Assembly: GCF_012932495.1 (NCBI RefSeq)
Contig: NZ_JABCNG010000006.1
Coordinates: 248,001 to 312,000, forward strand
Length of the DNA: 64,000 bases
Direction of reading: 5' to 3'
DNA from: Novosphingobium sp. SG919
GTDB lineage: Bacteria; Pseudomonadota; Alphaproteobacteria; Sphingomonadales; Sphingomonadaceae
Numbering within the stretch: the stretch's first letter is position 1; the number at the start of each line of letters is the position of its first letter. The translations under genes were made by a program, and so were the position numbers. The notes below the pieces were generated by a model. It was not told the origin of the DNA, searched no databases, and saw only the letters and a program-made list of their open reading frames with translations. Shown piece after piece: positions 35,146 to 44,202 of the stretch.

Positions 35146-36903
35146 ATGACCGTTTCGGCCGCCGTCGCAGAAAAGATGGCTCTTGTTCCAACGCCCAATG
35201 ACGATGCGCAGCCGCGCCGTTACGCGGACTTTGCCACGTTTTGCGATGCGCTGGACTATGCCGCGCAAGGGGAGCGGGGGTTCAACTTCCACGACCCGCG
35301 CGGCACGCTGAAGCAGGTCTATCCGTTTTCGCAGCTGCGCACCGATGCGCTGGTCGCCGCTCGCCGCCTGGTGGCGCGCGGGGTGAAGCCGGGCGACCGG
35401 CTGGCCCTGATCGCCGAAACCGGCCCGGAATTCGCCGCGCTGTTCTGCGGTGCGGTCTATGCCGGCGCCTGGCCGGTGCCGCTGCCGCTGCCCACCAGCT
35501 TTGGCGGCAAGGAAAACTATATCGACCAGCTGGCCGTGCAGCTGGCCAGCTCGGATCCGTGCCTGCTGGTCTATCCCGGCGAGCTGGCCGAGATGTGCGG
35601 GCAAGCCGCCGCGCGCCAAGGGTGCCCGGGGCTGAGCTGGGCACAGTTCGATGATGGCGCGCTTTCGGATGACGCGCTGCCTGCGGCCGATCCCGACGCG
35701 ATCTGCTATCTGCAATATTCCAGCGGCTCCACCCGCTTTCCCCATGGCGTGGCCGTGACGCACCGCGCGCTGCTGGCCAACCTGGCCGGGCATTCGCACG
35801 GCATGGAAATCGGCGATGGCGATCGCTGCGTCAGCTGGCTGCCGTGGTATCACGACATGGGCCTGGTCGGCTGCTTCCTCTCGCCGATCGCCAACCAGGT
35901 TTCGGTCGATTACCTCAAGACCGAGGATTTCGCCCGCCGCCCGCTCGCCTGGCTCGACCTGATCAGCCGCAACCAGGGTACCACGCTCTCCTATTCGCCC
36001 ACCTTCGGCTATGACATCTGCGCCCGCCGCATTTCCAGCCAGACCAACGTGGCCGAACGGTTCGACCTGTCGCGCTGGCGCGTGGCCGGCAACGGCGCCG
36101 ACATGATCCGCCCCGACGTGATGCAGGGCTTCGTCAACGCCTTTGCCGATGCCGGGTTCAAGGCCAGCGCCTTCCTGCCCAGCTATGGCCTGGCCGAAGC
36201 GACGCTGGCCGTGACGATCATGCCGCCGGGCGAAGGCATCCGCGTGGAACTGGTGGAAGAAGAACGCCTTTCGGGCACCCCGCGCGACTTGTCGCGCCCG
36301 GCCCGCTATCGCGCCATCGTCAACTGCGGCTTGCCCGTGCTGGGCATGGACGTGGCGATTCGCGGCGAAAATGGCGAAGCGCTGGAACATCACCACATCG
36401 GCAAGGTGTGGTGCCGCGGCTCGTCGGTCATGCACTCGTACTTCCGCGATCCGGAATCGACCGATGCCTGCATGGTCGATGGCTGGCTCGACACCGGCGA
36501 CATGGGCTACGTCAACGCGCAGGGCTACCTGTTCATCGTCGGCCGCGCCAAGGACATGATCATCATCAACGGCAAGAACCACTGGCCGCAAGATATCGAA
36601 TGGGCGGTGGAGCAGTTGCCCGGCTTCCACCAGGGTGACATTGCCGCATTCTCGGTGGAAACCGAAAACGGCGAAGAGACCCCCGCCGTGCTGGTCCACT
36701 GCCGCGTGTCCGACCCCGAAGAGCGCGTGAAGCTGCGCGACCAGATCCGCGACAAAGTCCGCTCGATCACCGGGATGAACTGCGTGGTCGAACTGGTGCC
36801 GCCGCGCACCCTGCCGCGCACCAGCTCGGGCAAGCTGTCCCGCGCCAAGGCCAAGAAGCTGTACCTTTCGGGCGAGATCGAGCCGTATAGCCTGGCGGCT
36901 TGA
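35146..36903 (+). CDS. fatty acyl-AMP ligase
   Basis: 585 residues of the adenylate-forming superfamily. The P-loop-like motif reads LQYSSGSTRFPHGV (about residue 190), WLPWYHDMGLVG is typical of FadD32/FAAL enzymes, and A8 is WLDTGDMGYVNAQGYLFIVGRAKDMIIINGKNHWPQDIE (about 450-485). The C-terminal catalytic Lys lies in RTSSGKLSRAKAKKLY. FAALs activate long fatty acids as acyl-adenylates for transfer to an acyl carrier protein rather than CoA. No ACP or polyketide synthase is next to it, so the acceptor is unknown. Terminator follows. Confidence 0.9.
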   Translation: MTVSAAVAEKMALVPTPNDDAQPRRYADFATFCDALDYAAQGERGFNFHDPRGTLKQVYPFSQLRTDALVAARRLVARGVKPGDRLALIAETGPEFAALFCGAVYAGAWPVPLPLPTSFGGKENYIDQLAVQLASSDPCLLVYPGELAEMCGQAAARQGCPGLSWAQFDDGALSDDALPAADPDAICYLQYSSGSTRFPHGVAVTHRALLANLAGHSHGMEIGDGDRCVSWLPWYHDMGLVGCFLSPIANQVSVDYLKTEDFARRPLAWLDLISRNQGTTLSYSPTFGYDICARRISSQTNVAERFDLSRWRVAGNGADMIRPDVMQGFVNAFADAGFKASAFLPSYGLAEATLAVTIMPPGEGIRVELVEEERLSGTPRDLSRPARYRAIVNCGLPVLGMDVAIRGENGEALEHHHIGKVWCRGSSVMHSYFRDPESTDACMVDGWLDTGDMGYVNAQGYLFIVGRAKDMIIINGKNHWPQDIEWAVEQLPGFHQGDIAAFSVETENGEETPAVLVHCRVSDPEERVKLRDQIRDKVRSITGMNCVVELVPPRTLPRTSSGKLSRAKAKKLYLSGEIEPYSLAA

Positions 36904-36916
36904 GGCTGCGCACACG

Positions 36917-36940
36917 CGGGGAGGCATAGGCCCCTCCCCG
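36917..36940 (+). terminator. terminator after the acyl-AMP ligase
   Basis: Perfect 8-bp stem CGGGGAGG (36917-36924) with CCTCCCCG (36933-36940), then ACGTTTCTC. It starts 14 bases past the stop codon and faces the convergent gene ending at 36999. Confidence 0.7.
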
Positions 36941-36998
36941 ACGTTTCTCGCAGGCATATGACGTTCAGGCGGCTGGGACACATTCCACGCCGCCTGGC

Positions 36999-37862
36999 TC
37001 AAGATACCGGTTCAGTCTGCTCGGCAATGCGCCAGCCGCCATCGCTGAAACGGTAGATGTGCTGGGAAATGCAGCGCTCCTGTTGGGCGCAGTCATCGCG
37101 CACGATCTTGGCAAAACGTTCGAGGCTTTCCCCATCGGGCATCAGCCTGACCAGCACGAAGCCATCGGACACGACCGTAACCATCAGATCGGGGCCAACC
37201 GCCTTGGCCAGGCGGGCAAACGCAGAGCGCTGCACCAGAAGGCTGCCGAGGTAATCATAGCCTTCAAAGCCGACACCGCTGGCCTTCACCTGATCGGGCC
37301 CTGGCAGGGAAGGCAGGTGCGCGGCGGTCTGCTGTTCGGCCAAGGCCCAGGCCTGTTCCTCACCCAAGCCCAGTTGCGCCAGTTGCGAGCCGGTCACGAT
37401 GCCGGTGGTTTCCGGCGCATCCATGGCAAGAATGGCAAAGAGATCATCGCCGATCCGGCGCAGGTAGGCGGTCGGCGTGCCATCCTTCTGCGGTGGCATT
37501 GCCCTGATCTGGTCGGCATAGCCCTGCCCCCGGACAATCACGCGCAGGCCTTCGCGTGAAAGCACCGGCGACGGCGCCAGAACCTTCGCCAGAAAGGCGC
37601 TCTTTACCTGCGAGCAGGTTGCCCTGTCGTTGGCCTGGCAGAACTGCCATATCCGGTCGAGGTTGATCATGACGTCATCCTCACCCTGCCGGATGATCTG
37701 AAGCTGGAGCGGATCGCTGGGGGTGGCAACCAGCTTTGCCTTGGGCAGGCGCCGAGCCATATCGGCCATGACGTCGGCGCGAAACTGTTCCGGGCTTTGT
37801 GCATGCAGCGGCTGGCCTGCCAAAGCCATGACCACTAAACCGAAATAACCCAACCCCCGCAT
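36999..37862 (-). CDS. DUF1444-like secreted protein
   Basis: 287 residues. Signal peptide at residues 1-22 (GYFGLVVMALAGQPLHA). The rest has an order reminiscent of DUF1444/YtpQ proteins: GEDDVMINLDRIWQFCQ, a DDLFAILAMDAPETTGIVTGSQLAQLGL block, then LLVQRSAFARLAKAVGPDLMVTVVSDGFVLV. GGGAGAAG lies upstream of the ATG at 37862. Function unknown. It is convergent with the acyl-AMP ligase gene and 66 bases downstream of the SDR gene on the same strand. Confidence 0.65.
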   Translation of the reverse strand: MRGLGYFGLVVMALAGQPLHAQSPEQFRADVMADMARRLPKAKLVATPSDPLQLQIIRQGEDDVMINLDRIWQFCQANDRATCSQVKSAFLAKVLAPSPVLSREGLRVIVRGQGYADQIRAMPPQKDGTPTAYLRRIGDDLFAILAMDAPETTGIVTGSQLAQLGLGEEQAWALAEQQTAAHLPSLPGPDQVKASGVGFEGYDYLGSLLVQRSAFARLAKAVGPDLMVTVVSDGFVLVRLMPDGESLERFAKIVRDDCAQQERCISQHIYRFSDGGWRIAEQTEPVS

Positions 37863-37928
37863 ACTGCACTTCTCCCCGTGCCGAGGTTGGCATGGCGCGG
37901 CGAGCGCGCCAAGTTTTTTCACCCCATT

Positions 37929-38657
37929 TCAGAACGGAATTTCGGCCCCGTCCCAAGCCCATAGCTTGCCGCTGTCGGCGGGTTTCAGCTTGTTCAGCAC
38001 GGCCAGCATGGCGTTGGCGGAATAGTCCGGCGTGAACAGCTTGTCGGGGCTCACCCCGCGCTGGAACGGCGCGGACAGGGCCGTATCCACCGTACCGGGA
38101 TGGAGCGCCGCAGCAACCGCCTGCGGATGGCTGCGCGCCAGTTCGATCGCCAGGCCGCGCAGGAGCATATTGAGCGCCGCCTTGGCCGCGCGATAGCCGT
38201 GCCAGCCGCCCAGGCGGTTGTCGGAAATCGAACCGACGCGTGCCGACAGCACGGCGAACACGCCGCGGCGTTCGCGCGGCAGCAGCGTGGGGATCTGGGC
38301 CATGACCAGGGCCGGGCCGATCGTGTTCACGGCAAACTGCTGGGCCAGCGCCGCGCCGCGCAAGCCGCGCACGCTTTTTTCGGGGCCACTGCCATCGGGC
38401 AGAGTCAATTGCCCGGTGGCGACGAGCACCATGTCGAGCGGGCCGGATCGGGCCAGGGCTTCACAAGCCCGCGCCACGCCGGGTTCATCGCCGTAATCGA
38501 ACGTGAAGGGTCTAACCTTGGCCGTGGCAGCAATGGGGCGGCGCGCGCCCGCGTGAACCACTGCAATATCGTCTCGCGCCGCCAGCGCGGCGACCAGGGC
38601 CGCACCGATCCCGCCCGATGCGCCGAATACCGCAACCTGCCTGCCACCGTCCGTCAT
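37929..38657 (-). CDS. SDR-family oxidoreductase
   Basis: 242 residues with a Rossmann fold. The dinucleotide motif is FGASGGIGAALVAAL (about residue 10), NTIGPALVMAQ (about 112), the catalytic Ser lies in VLSARVGSISDN and the catalytic pair in YRAAK (about 155). It resembles the C-factor/CsgA-type SDR subgroup. Substrate unknown. ATG at 38657 fits the SDR start. The GGDEF/EAL gene ends-on at 38711, upstream on the same strand. Confidence 0.88.
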   Translation of the reverse strand: MTDGGRQVAVFGASGGIGAALVAALAARDDIAVVHAGARRPIAATAKVRPFTFDYGDEPGVARACEALARSGPLDMVLVATGQLTLPDGSGPEKSVRGLRGAALAQQFAVNTIGPALVMAQIPTLLPRERRGVFAVLSARVGSISDNRLGGWHGYRAAKAALNMLLRGLAIELARSHPQAVAAALHPGTVDTALSAPFQRGVSPDKLFTPDYSANAMLAVLNKLKPADSGKLWAWDGAEIPF

Positions 38658-38710
38658 GCCAGGAATGTGGGAGCGCAGGCCGGCACTGTCGACCAGCCCG
38701 AAAGGACGGA

Positions 38711-40933
38711 TCAGGCCACGTCGGCAACGCCCGCCGTGTCCCCGCATTCGTCGAGCGGGAGGTCTTCACGCAAGCGTGGGTGATCGAGCAGGAAGCCCTG
38801 CACCTGGGTGCAGCCGACCGAGCGCAGGAATGCCAGTTGCGCTTGGGTTTCCACCCCTTCGGCCAGGATCGGCACTTGCAGCGATTCGCCGATGGTGATG
38901 ATCGCTTTCAACAGCATGCGGCCCTTGGGCTCCACATCGTAGGTCGTCACGAACGAGCGATCGATCTTGATCTTGTCGATCGGGAACAAGTTGATCGCCT
39001 CGAGCGAGGAATAGCCCACGCCGAAATCATCCACGGCAATCTGCACGCCCAGCGCTTTCAAGCGGCGCATCGCATGCAGCGCGCGATCGCGATGGGTGAT
39101 CAGCGCGGTTTCGGTGAGTTCGAGTTCCAGCCGCGCGGGCGAAAGGCCGGTATCGACCAGAATCTGGTGCACCAGCCGATCGAACTGCGGATCGCACAGC
39201 TGCACTGCCGAGACATTGACCGCCACGCGCACCGGCTGCGGCTCACGCGCGGCGAGCTGGCAGGCCTCGCGCAGGACGAACGCCCCGATCGGGCCGATCA
39301 GGCCGGTTTCCTCGGCCAGGGGAATGAACACCGCCGGGCTGATCAGGCCGCGGGTGGGGTGGATCCACCGCGCCAGCGCTTCATAGCCCACCACCGTACC
39401 GGTCATCGTGTCGTGCTGGGCCTGGTAATGCACCACGATCTGGCCCCGCGCCACGGCAAGGGCGAGATCGTCAAGCAGCGCGACCCGGGTGCGCGAGGGC
39501 TCGTCGCTCTGCGGGTCATAGCGGGTATAGGCAACGTGCGGATCGGCCTTGGCCCGGCGCATGGCAAGATCGGCATTGCCCATCAATTCGTCGACGCACG
39601 AGCCATCTTCGGGCGAGAGCGCATAGCCGATGCTGCCACCCGTGCCCAAGACCAGATCACCGTCGTGCAGCGGTGTGGCCAGCGCGCAGGCGAGGCGCGA
39701 GAGGAAATCTTCGATGTCTTCGCTCTGCGACACCAGGCGGCAGGCGGCAAATTCATCGCCATGCAGCCGCGCGACATGCTCACCAGGCTGCAGTGCCTGG
39801 CGCAGCGCGCGCGCGACGGTGCACAGCAGGGCATCGCCCGCCTCGCGCCCATGGCGATCGTTGATCGCCTTGAAGCGCACCAGGTCGATCATCACGCACA
39901 GTGCCGCCGGCGGTTCGTCTGCCGTACCAGACAGCCCGACCGGCGCCATCGCCGGCCCAGCGCGGGCAGTGCCGGCCTCGACCAGCAAATGCTTGAGTCG
40001 CTCGGCAAAGGCACCACGATTGGGCAGGCCCGTCAGGCTATCGTGCGTGGCGAGGAAGGCATTGTATTCGGACAGCGCGCGCTTTTGCACCAAGGCCTGG
40101 CGGAACTGCTCGAGCGCGGTGCCGATCCGTCCGAATTCGTGGCTCGTGGCCAGACTCTCCACCGGTCGGTCGATGTTGCCATGGGCCATGCGCAGGGCAA
40201 TCCGCTCCACCCGCCGCAGCGGGCGCAGCAAGGCCCGCCGCAGCCAGAGCGAGAGCGCCAGCAACGCGGCCAGCGCCACGCATACCAGCCACGTCACTTC
40301 ATCAAGGAACATGCGCCGCCAGTGCGCACGCTCTGCCGCCATGTTCGCCTGCGCGCTGTAGACACCGATGACCTGCCCTGGGCGCAACGCGCCTGGTCCG
40401 GCGCCATGGCAGGCAACACAGCGCGCGTCGGCCGCGACGCCCTGGCCCAAGATCACCGGGCGCACGATGCGCACCGTGTCGCCGCGCGTGTCGATCAGTT
40501 CGCGCCTGCGCGCAAGGCCTGCCTTGTCGAGCGCATCACGCGGCGGTTCGATCGTGGCCGCGCCGCGGCGCGCCTGCCAGTACATCGTCTCGGCGCTCAT
40601 CGCCATCCACACCTGGACATTGCCTTCATCGCGCGAAAAGGCGCTCATGGTCGCATCGAATGCGCGGGTTGCACCATCGTCGTCCGACAACGTCGCGCGG
40701 TTGAGCATGGATTGCACATGGAGCGTGGAAAGCAGATCGATTGCGCTTTGCGCCCGGCGCGTGGCGGCGTCGCGGATACTGTTGTCGGCCCGGACGATGG
40801 AAAAGACCACGCTGGACAGCAGCATCGCCACCAGGATCATCGCCACGCCAGCCAGCACCCCGCCAGCCAGCGAGCCGGGCCGACGGGTACGGGCTTCGGC
40901 CCCAATCAATCCGGCAGAAACTGCTCCAGGCAT
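38711..40933 (-). CDS. heme-c sensor GGDEF/EAL protein
   Basis: 740 residues. Membrane helix (about 24-47), a periplasmic domain of ~160 residues ending with a c-type heme motif CVACH (172-176), second helix (about 212-232), HAMP-like linker, GGDEF domain (about 290-465) and EAL domain (about 480-735). The GGDEF signature is changed to HGDEF and no RxxD inhibitory site is visible. The EAL side looks active: EALARW, VNVSAVQL, DDFGVGYSSL, DKIKIDRSF and AEGVET. Most likely a cyclic-di-GMP phosphodiesterase sensing redox state, oxygen or a gas ligand through covalent heme. Confidence 0.88.
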   Translation of the reverse strand: MPGAVSAGLIGAEARTRRPGSLAGGVLAGVAMILVAMLLSSVVFSIVRADNSIRDAATRRAQSAIDLLSTLHVQSMLNRATLSDDDGATRAFDATMSAFSRDEGNVQVWMAMSAETMYWQARRGAATIEPPRDALDKAGLARRRELIDTRGDTVRIVRPVILGQGVAADARCVACHGAGPGALRPGQVIGVYSAQANMAAERAHWRRMFLDEVTWLVCVALAALLALSLWLRRALLRPLRRVERIALRMAHGNIDRPVESLATSHEFGRIGTALEQFRQALVQKRALSEYNAFLATHDSLTGLPNRGAFAERLKHLLVEAGTARAGPAMAPVGLSGTADEPPAALCVMIDLVRFKAINDRHGREAGDALLCTVARALRQALQPGEHVARLHGDEFAACRLVSQSEDIEDFLSRLACALATPLHDGDLVLGTGGSIGYALSPEDGSCVDELMGNADLAMRRAKADPHVAYTRYDPQSDEPSRTRVALLDDLALAVARGQIVVHYQAQHDTMTGTVVGYEALARWIHPTRGLISPAVFIPLAEETGLIGPIGAFVLREACQLAAREPQPVRVAVNVSAVQLCDPQFDRLVHQILVDTGLSPARLELELTETALITHRDRALHAMRRLKALGVQIAVDDFGVGYSSLEAINLFPIDKIKIDRSFVTTYDVEPKGRMLLKAIITIGESLQVPILAEGVETQAQLAFLRSVGCTQVQGFLLDHPRLREDLPLDECGDTAGVADVA

Positions 40934-41190
40934 GACATCGCTTTCCCCGTGCCTTGCGCGCAAGGCCCCACTCCAAGGCGGCTTTATCCATCGGGGTTTC
41001 ACGTTGCCTTGCCGGCCATTTCCGCAGGCGCGCGGATGCCGGGGCTATGCCCCTGTTAACCTTGCCACAGTTGCCGCCGGGCGAAATGCATGGGCCGTTC
41101 ATCCGATCGGCCTTGCGCCGGGCGCATGCCGGGGCCATCTTCCCGCGGGGCGGCAAGCCCATGCCCGCCCATGCAAGACAGGATCGCTTG

Positions 41191-42420
41191 ATGGCCTCGA
41201 CCCCCTCCGCCGCAACCGCAAATCAGGCTGACATCGGCCAGGCTGCCACCATCACCCTGACCCCGCCCGATCCCGTGCCCGTGGTCGCGCCGCACCAGGC
41301 CGCCGGGCTGGTGCCGGTGGCCGAGGAAACGCGGAGCAAGCTGGAAGCCAAGGCGCAATCGTTCGTGGACGAATTGCTGGCGCAGGATGCCGCCAGCCCC
41401 GAATTCGGCAAGCGGGTGGACCAGTTGACCGCCATGGGACGCAAGGAAATCGCCCAGGCGGCGGGGATGTCCAACCGTTTCCTGGACCGGCCGATCCGGG
41501 CGATGGACAAGGATTCGGGCGTGGGCGCCGATCTGGCCCAGCTGCGCCGGACGATCGAAGACCTCGATCCCGCGCGCAAGGGCGCGCTGTCTTCGCCGCG
41601 CAAGTTCCTGGGCATCATCCCCTTTGGCAGCAGCATGAAGAAGTACTTCGACGGCTATGTTTCGGCCCAGGGGCACATCAAGGCGATCCTGGAACGGCTG
41701 GCCGCCGGCAAGGACGAACTGCTGATGGACAATGCCGCGATCGACGTGGAGCGGCAGAAGCTGTGGGAAGCGATGGGCCAGCTTGAGCAGATGATCGCGA
41801 TTGCCCGCCTGCTCGACACCAAGCTGGAAGATGCCGCTGCCGACCTGGATCACACCGACCCGGCCAAGGCCAAGGCGATCCGCGAAAGCGCGCTGTTCTA
41901 TACCCGCCAGCGCGCGCAGGACCTGCTCACGCAGATGGCCGTGACCGTCCAGGGCTACCTCGCGCTGGACCTGGTCAAGAAGAACAACGTGGAACTGGTC
42001 AAGGGCGTGGACCGTGCCAGCACCACCACCGTGGCCGCGCTGCGCACCGCAGTGACCGTGGCCCAGGCGATGACCAACCAGCGCCTGGTGCTCGAACAGA
42101 TCACCGCGCTCAACACCACCACCGCCAACATCATCGATTCCACCGGCAAGCTGCTGCGCGAGCAGACCGGGCGGATCCACGAGATGGCGGCTTCAAGCAC
42201 GATTCCCTTGGAAACCCTGCAGCGCGCGTTCCAGAACATATACGACACGATGGACACGATCGACACGTTCAAGCTCAAGGCGCTCGACGCAATGAAGCAG
42301 ACGGTCGATACGCTTTCGGGCGAAGTGGAAAAATCCAAGGGATACATCGCGCGCACCGAAGGCGCGGCGCGGAACCAGGCGCAGGCCAGCGCGCCTTCGC
42401 TGCTGAGCTTGGAGGGGTGA
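41191..42420 (+). CDS. telA: TelA-family toxic anion resistance protein
   Basis: 409 residues, soluble, mostly long helices (PF05816). Characteristic stretches include KFLGIIPFGSSMKKYFDGYVSAQGHIKAIL, MGQLEQMIAIARLLD and LTQMAVTVQGYLALDLVKKNNVELVKGVDRASTTTVAALRTAV. Members are linked to tellurite resistance and cell-envelope stress, but the mechanism is unsettled. ATG at 41191; an ATG at 41161 in the same frame is less likely. It precedes an XpaC-like gene, the same pairing seen in Firmicutes. Confidence 0.88.
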   Translation: MASTPSAATANQADIGQAATITLTPPDPVPVVAPHQAAGLVPVAEETRSKLEAKAQSFVDELLAQDAASPEFGKRVDQLTAMGRKEIAQAAGMSNRFLDRPIRAMDKDSGVGADLAQLRRTIEDLDPARKGALSSPRKFLGIIPFGSSMKKYFDGYVSAQGHIKAILERLAAGKDELLMDNAAIDVERQKLWEAMGQLEQMIAIARLLDTKLEDAAADLDHTDPAKAKAIRESALFYTRQRAQDLLTQMAVTVQGYLALDLVKKNNVELVKGVDRASTTTVAALRTAVTVAQAMTNQRLVLEQITALNTTTANIIDSTGKLLREQTGRIHEMAASSTIPLETLQRAFQNIYDTMDTIDTFKLKALDAMKQTVDTLSGEVEKSKGYIARTEGAARNQAQASAPSLLSLEG

Positions 42421-42571
42421 TGATTTCTGGCGTTGCCGGTGGCTCCCACCACGCCCCGACTCCCTCTTGTGAAGAACAGGGGGAGCAGACTGCCCTGAAC
42501 AGCCGCCTACTGCTTCGGGTAAGGAGATCAGGGTGGTGGATACCGAGCGCAAACTTTTCACAGGCCCAACC

Positions 42572-43351
42572 ATGACCGCATCCCAATCAGACCTTATCCT
42601 GCGCGAAGCGCGTGCCAGCCTGGCGCACCAGCGCGCCGGGGGCCGACGGCGCTCGATCGGCGTGCGCTCGGCCGAGCTCAAGCGGCAGCACGTGGCGAAA
42701 AAAGCCGCGCGCATGGCCATGGCCGTCGGCGCGGTGCTGGTGGCTGCGATGGCCGTGGGCCTGGTGATCGACGGCATCGGCTTGCTCGGCCTCTTGCTCA
42801 CCATCCTGGCGGTAATCGGCGTGCTGGGTTTCTTTGCGACTTATCCGCGGCTCAAGGTGCCCGACCTCGCCAGCATCAACCGCGGCGACGTGCGCACCAT
42901 GGTGGGCCGCACGCAATTGTGGCTGGAAGCGCAGGCACCGGCCCTGCCCGCCCCGGCGGTGCGGCTGGTGGACCAGATCGGCGGCCAACTCGATGGGCTG
43001 GGCCTGCAGCTTGAAGGGATCGACCAGGCCGAGCCAGCCGTGGCGCAAGTGCGCAGCCTGGTGGGCGAGCATCTGCCCGGCATGGTGGAATCCTGGCGGC
43101 GCATTCCTCCCCACTTGCGCCAGGAAGAGCGCGGCGGGCGCAATGCCGACCAGCAACTGGCCGATGGCCTGGCCAAGATAAGCGGCGAGATCGACGAGAT
43201 CACCCGCCAACTGGCCGCCGGTGACATCGATGCCCTGGCCATTCGCGGCCGCTATCTTGACTATCGTTATGGCAATGCGCTGGAAGGCGCGGACGCGGCG
43301 CCGGCCCAATTGCCCCCCCTGGATCCGGCTCGGCCGGTGGAGACGAAATAA
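42572..43351 (+). CDS. XpaC-like membrane protein
   Basis: 259 residues. A basic N-terminus, two adjoining membrane helices (about 45-90) and a soluble helical part. Position directly after telA and overall layout suggest the XpaC / 5-bromo-4-chloroindolyl phosphate hydrolysis family (PF10112), whose real activity is unknown. ATG at 42572 (MTASQSDLIL). Its stop codon overlaps the ATG of the next gene (TAATG), indicating coupling with a PHA-system protein. Confidence 0.7.
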   Translation: MTASQSDLILREARASLAHQRAGGRRRSIGVRSAELKRQHVAKKAARMAMAVGAVLVAAMAVGLVIDGIGLLGLLLTILAVIGVLGFFATYPRLKVPDLASINRGDVRTMVGRTQLWLEAQAPALPAPAVRLVDQIGGQLDGLGLQLEGIDQAEPAVAQVRSLVGEHLPGMVESWRRIPPHLRQEERGGRNADQQLADGLAKISGEIDEITRQLAAGDIDALAIRGRYLDYRYGNALEGADAAPAQLPPLDPARPVETK

Positions 43352-43656
43352 TGCGCATTGCCCTGCCCCATACCCTTGGCAAGGACGAAGTCCGCACGCG
43401 CCTGCACACGCGCCTGGGCGATGCCTCGGGCAAGGCGAGCGAACTGATCGGTGGCATGGCCCAGGTGGAAACCGCCTGGACCGACGAGGATCACCTGACC
43501 ATGACGGTTTCGGCGATGGGCTTTACCATCCCCAGCCATGTGACCCTGGAAGAAAGCCAGGTGCTGTTCGACGTGGATATCCCGGCCGGGCTGGGCTTTG
43601 CGCGCGGCATGATCGAAGGCATGATCCGCGAAAAGGGCGAAAAGCTGCTGGCCTGA
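43351..43656 (+). CDS. polyhydroxyalkanoic acid system family protein
   Basis: 101 residues matching the small PHA-granule-region family (TIGR02610-like): MRIALPHTLGKDEVRTRL, a strand carrying MTVSAMGFTIPSHVTLEESQVLFDVDIP, and a C-terminal helix GFARGMIEGMIREKGEKLL. The name comes from linkage to PHA genes in other bacteria; a biochemical role is not shown. Here it is coupled to telA and the XpaC-like gene, not to phaC. Confidence 0.8.
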   Translation: MRIALPHTLGKDEVRTRLHTRLGDASGKASELIGGMAQVETAWTDEDHLTMTVSAMGFTIPSHVTLEESQVLFDVDIPAGLGFARGMIEGMIREKGEKLLA

Positions 43657-43660
43657 GTGT

Positions 43661-43704
43661 TGGGGGAGCGGGCCGGTGTCGCAACGCCGAAACGAAGTTT
43701 CGGC
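43661..43704. repeat. dispersed repeat copy 2 with hairpin
   Basis: TGGGGGAGCGGGCCGGTGTC (43661-43680) matches the right arm of the palindrome at 5528-5557 (TGGGGGAGCGGGCCGGTGCC). It is followed by CGCAA and a perfect 8-bp hairpin GCCGAAAC/GTTTCGGC (43686-43704), as the other copy has an AATCCGGCG/CGCCGGATT hairpin at the same place. It lies between convergent genes and could also act as terminator. Confidence 0.7.
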
Positions 43705-43712
43705 ACAGAGAA

Positions 43713-44159
43713 TCACAAATCCTTGCGTTCCAGCTCCAGCAATTCGGGCGGCAGGCGCAGCGTGCTGGCAACCAGGCGGGTTTCCAGCAGCAGATAGATC
43801 AGGGCGATCATCAAGAGCGCGATGGCGATGAAAAAGGCCGTGGCCGTCACGTCACCCAGATGGGCGATGCCGGTCATCTGGGAAAAGAACAGCGATCCCA
43901 CCGTCACCCCGATACCCAGCCCCGAAAGCACGAGCAGCAGGAGCGCGCGGCCGATTAGCTGGATGCGGCGATCGACATAGCGCATTTCCACCACCACGGC
44001 ATCGTGGGCAAGGCCGGTGGTTTCCGCGTGCAATTTCTGCAGATGGCGCGAGCGATCGACAATCCGGCCCAGGCGGGTGGTGAGGATATTCATGATGTTG
44101 CCGATCGCCACCAGCACGAAGACCGGGGCAAGCGACAACTGGATGGTCTGGGCGATCAT
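43713..44159 (-). CDS. DUF2721 membrane protein
   Basis: 148 residues with three membrane helices. The start (IQLSLAPVFVLVAIGNIMNILTTRLGRIVDRSR) is typical of DUF2721: a helix followed by a conserved LxxRLGRIVDRxR loop. Function unknown. It ends at the palindromic repeat and lies 43 bases downstream of the GH130 gene end... in the opposite order, its start faces the GH130 stop at 44203 on the same strand. Confidence 0.85.
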   Translation of the reverse strand: MIAQTIQLSLAPVFVLVAIGNIMNILTTRLGRIVDRSRHLQKLHAETTGLAHDAVVVEMRYVDRRIQLIGRALLLLVLSGLGIGVTVGSLFFSQMTGIAHLGDVTATAFFIAIALLMIALIYLLLETRLVASTLRLPPELLELERKDL

Positions 44160-44202
44160 GCGGCCCTTATTGCCGCGATGACCGCCCGATGCGCAAGCGC
44201 GC

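Noticed and set aside
35128..37002. 624-codon frame opposite the acyl-AMP ligase
   Set aside because: No family pattern, antisense to a complete adenylate-forming enzyme.
42455..42490. Imperfect hairpin between telA and the xpaC-like gene (CTCCCT...AGGGGGAG)
   Set aside because: Arms are short and imperfect, with no T-run; it may be a decayed repeat but I could not support it.
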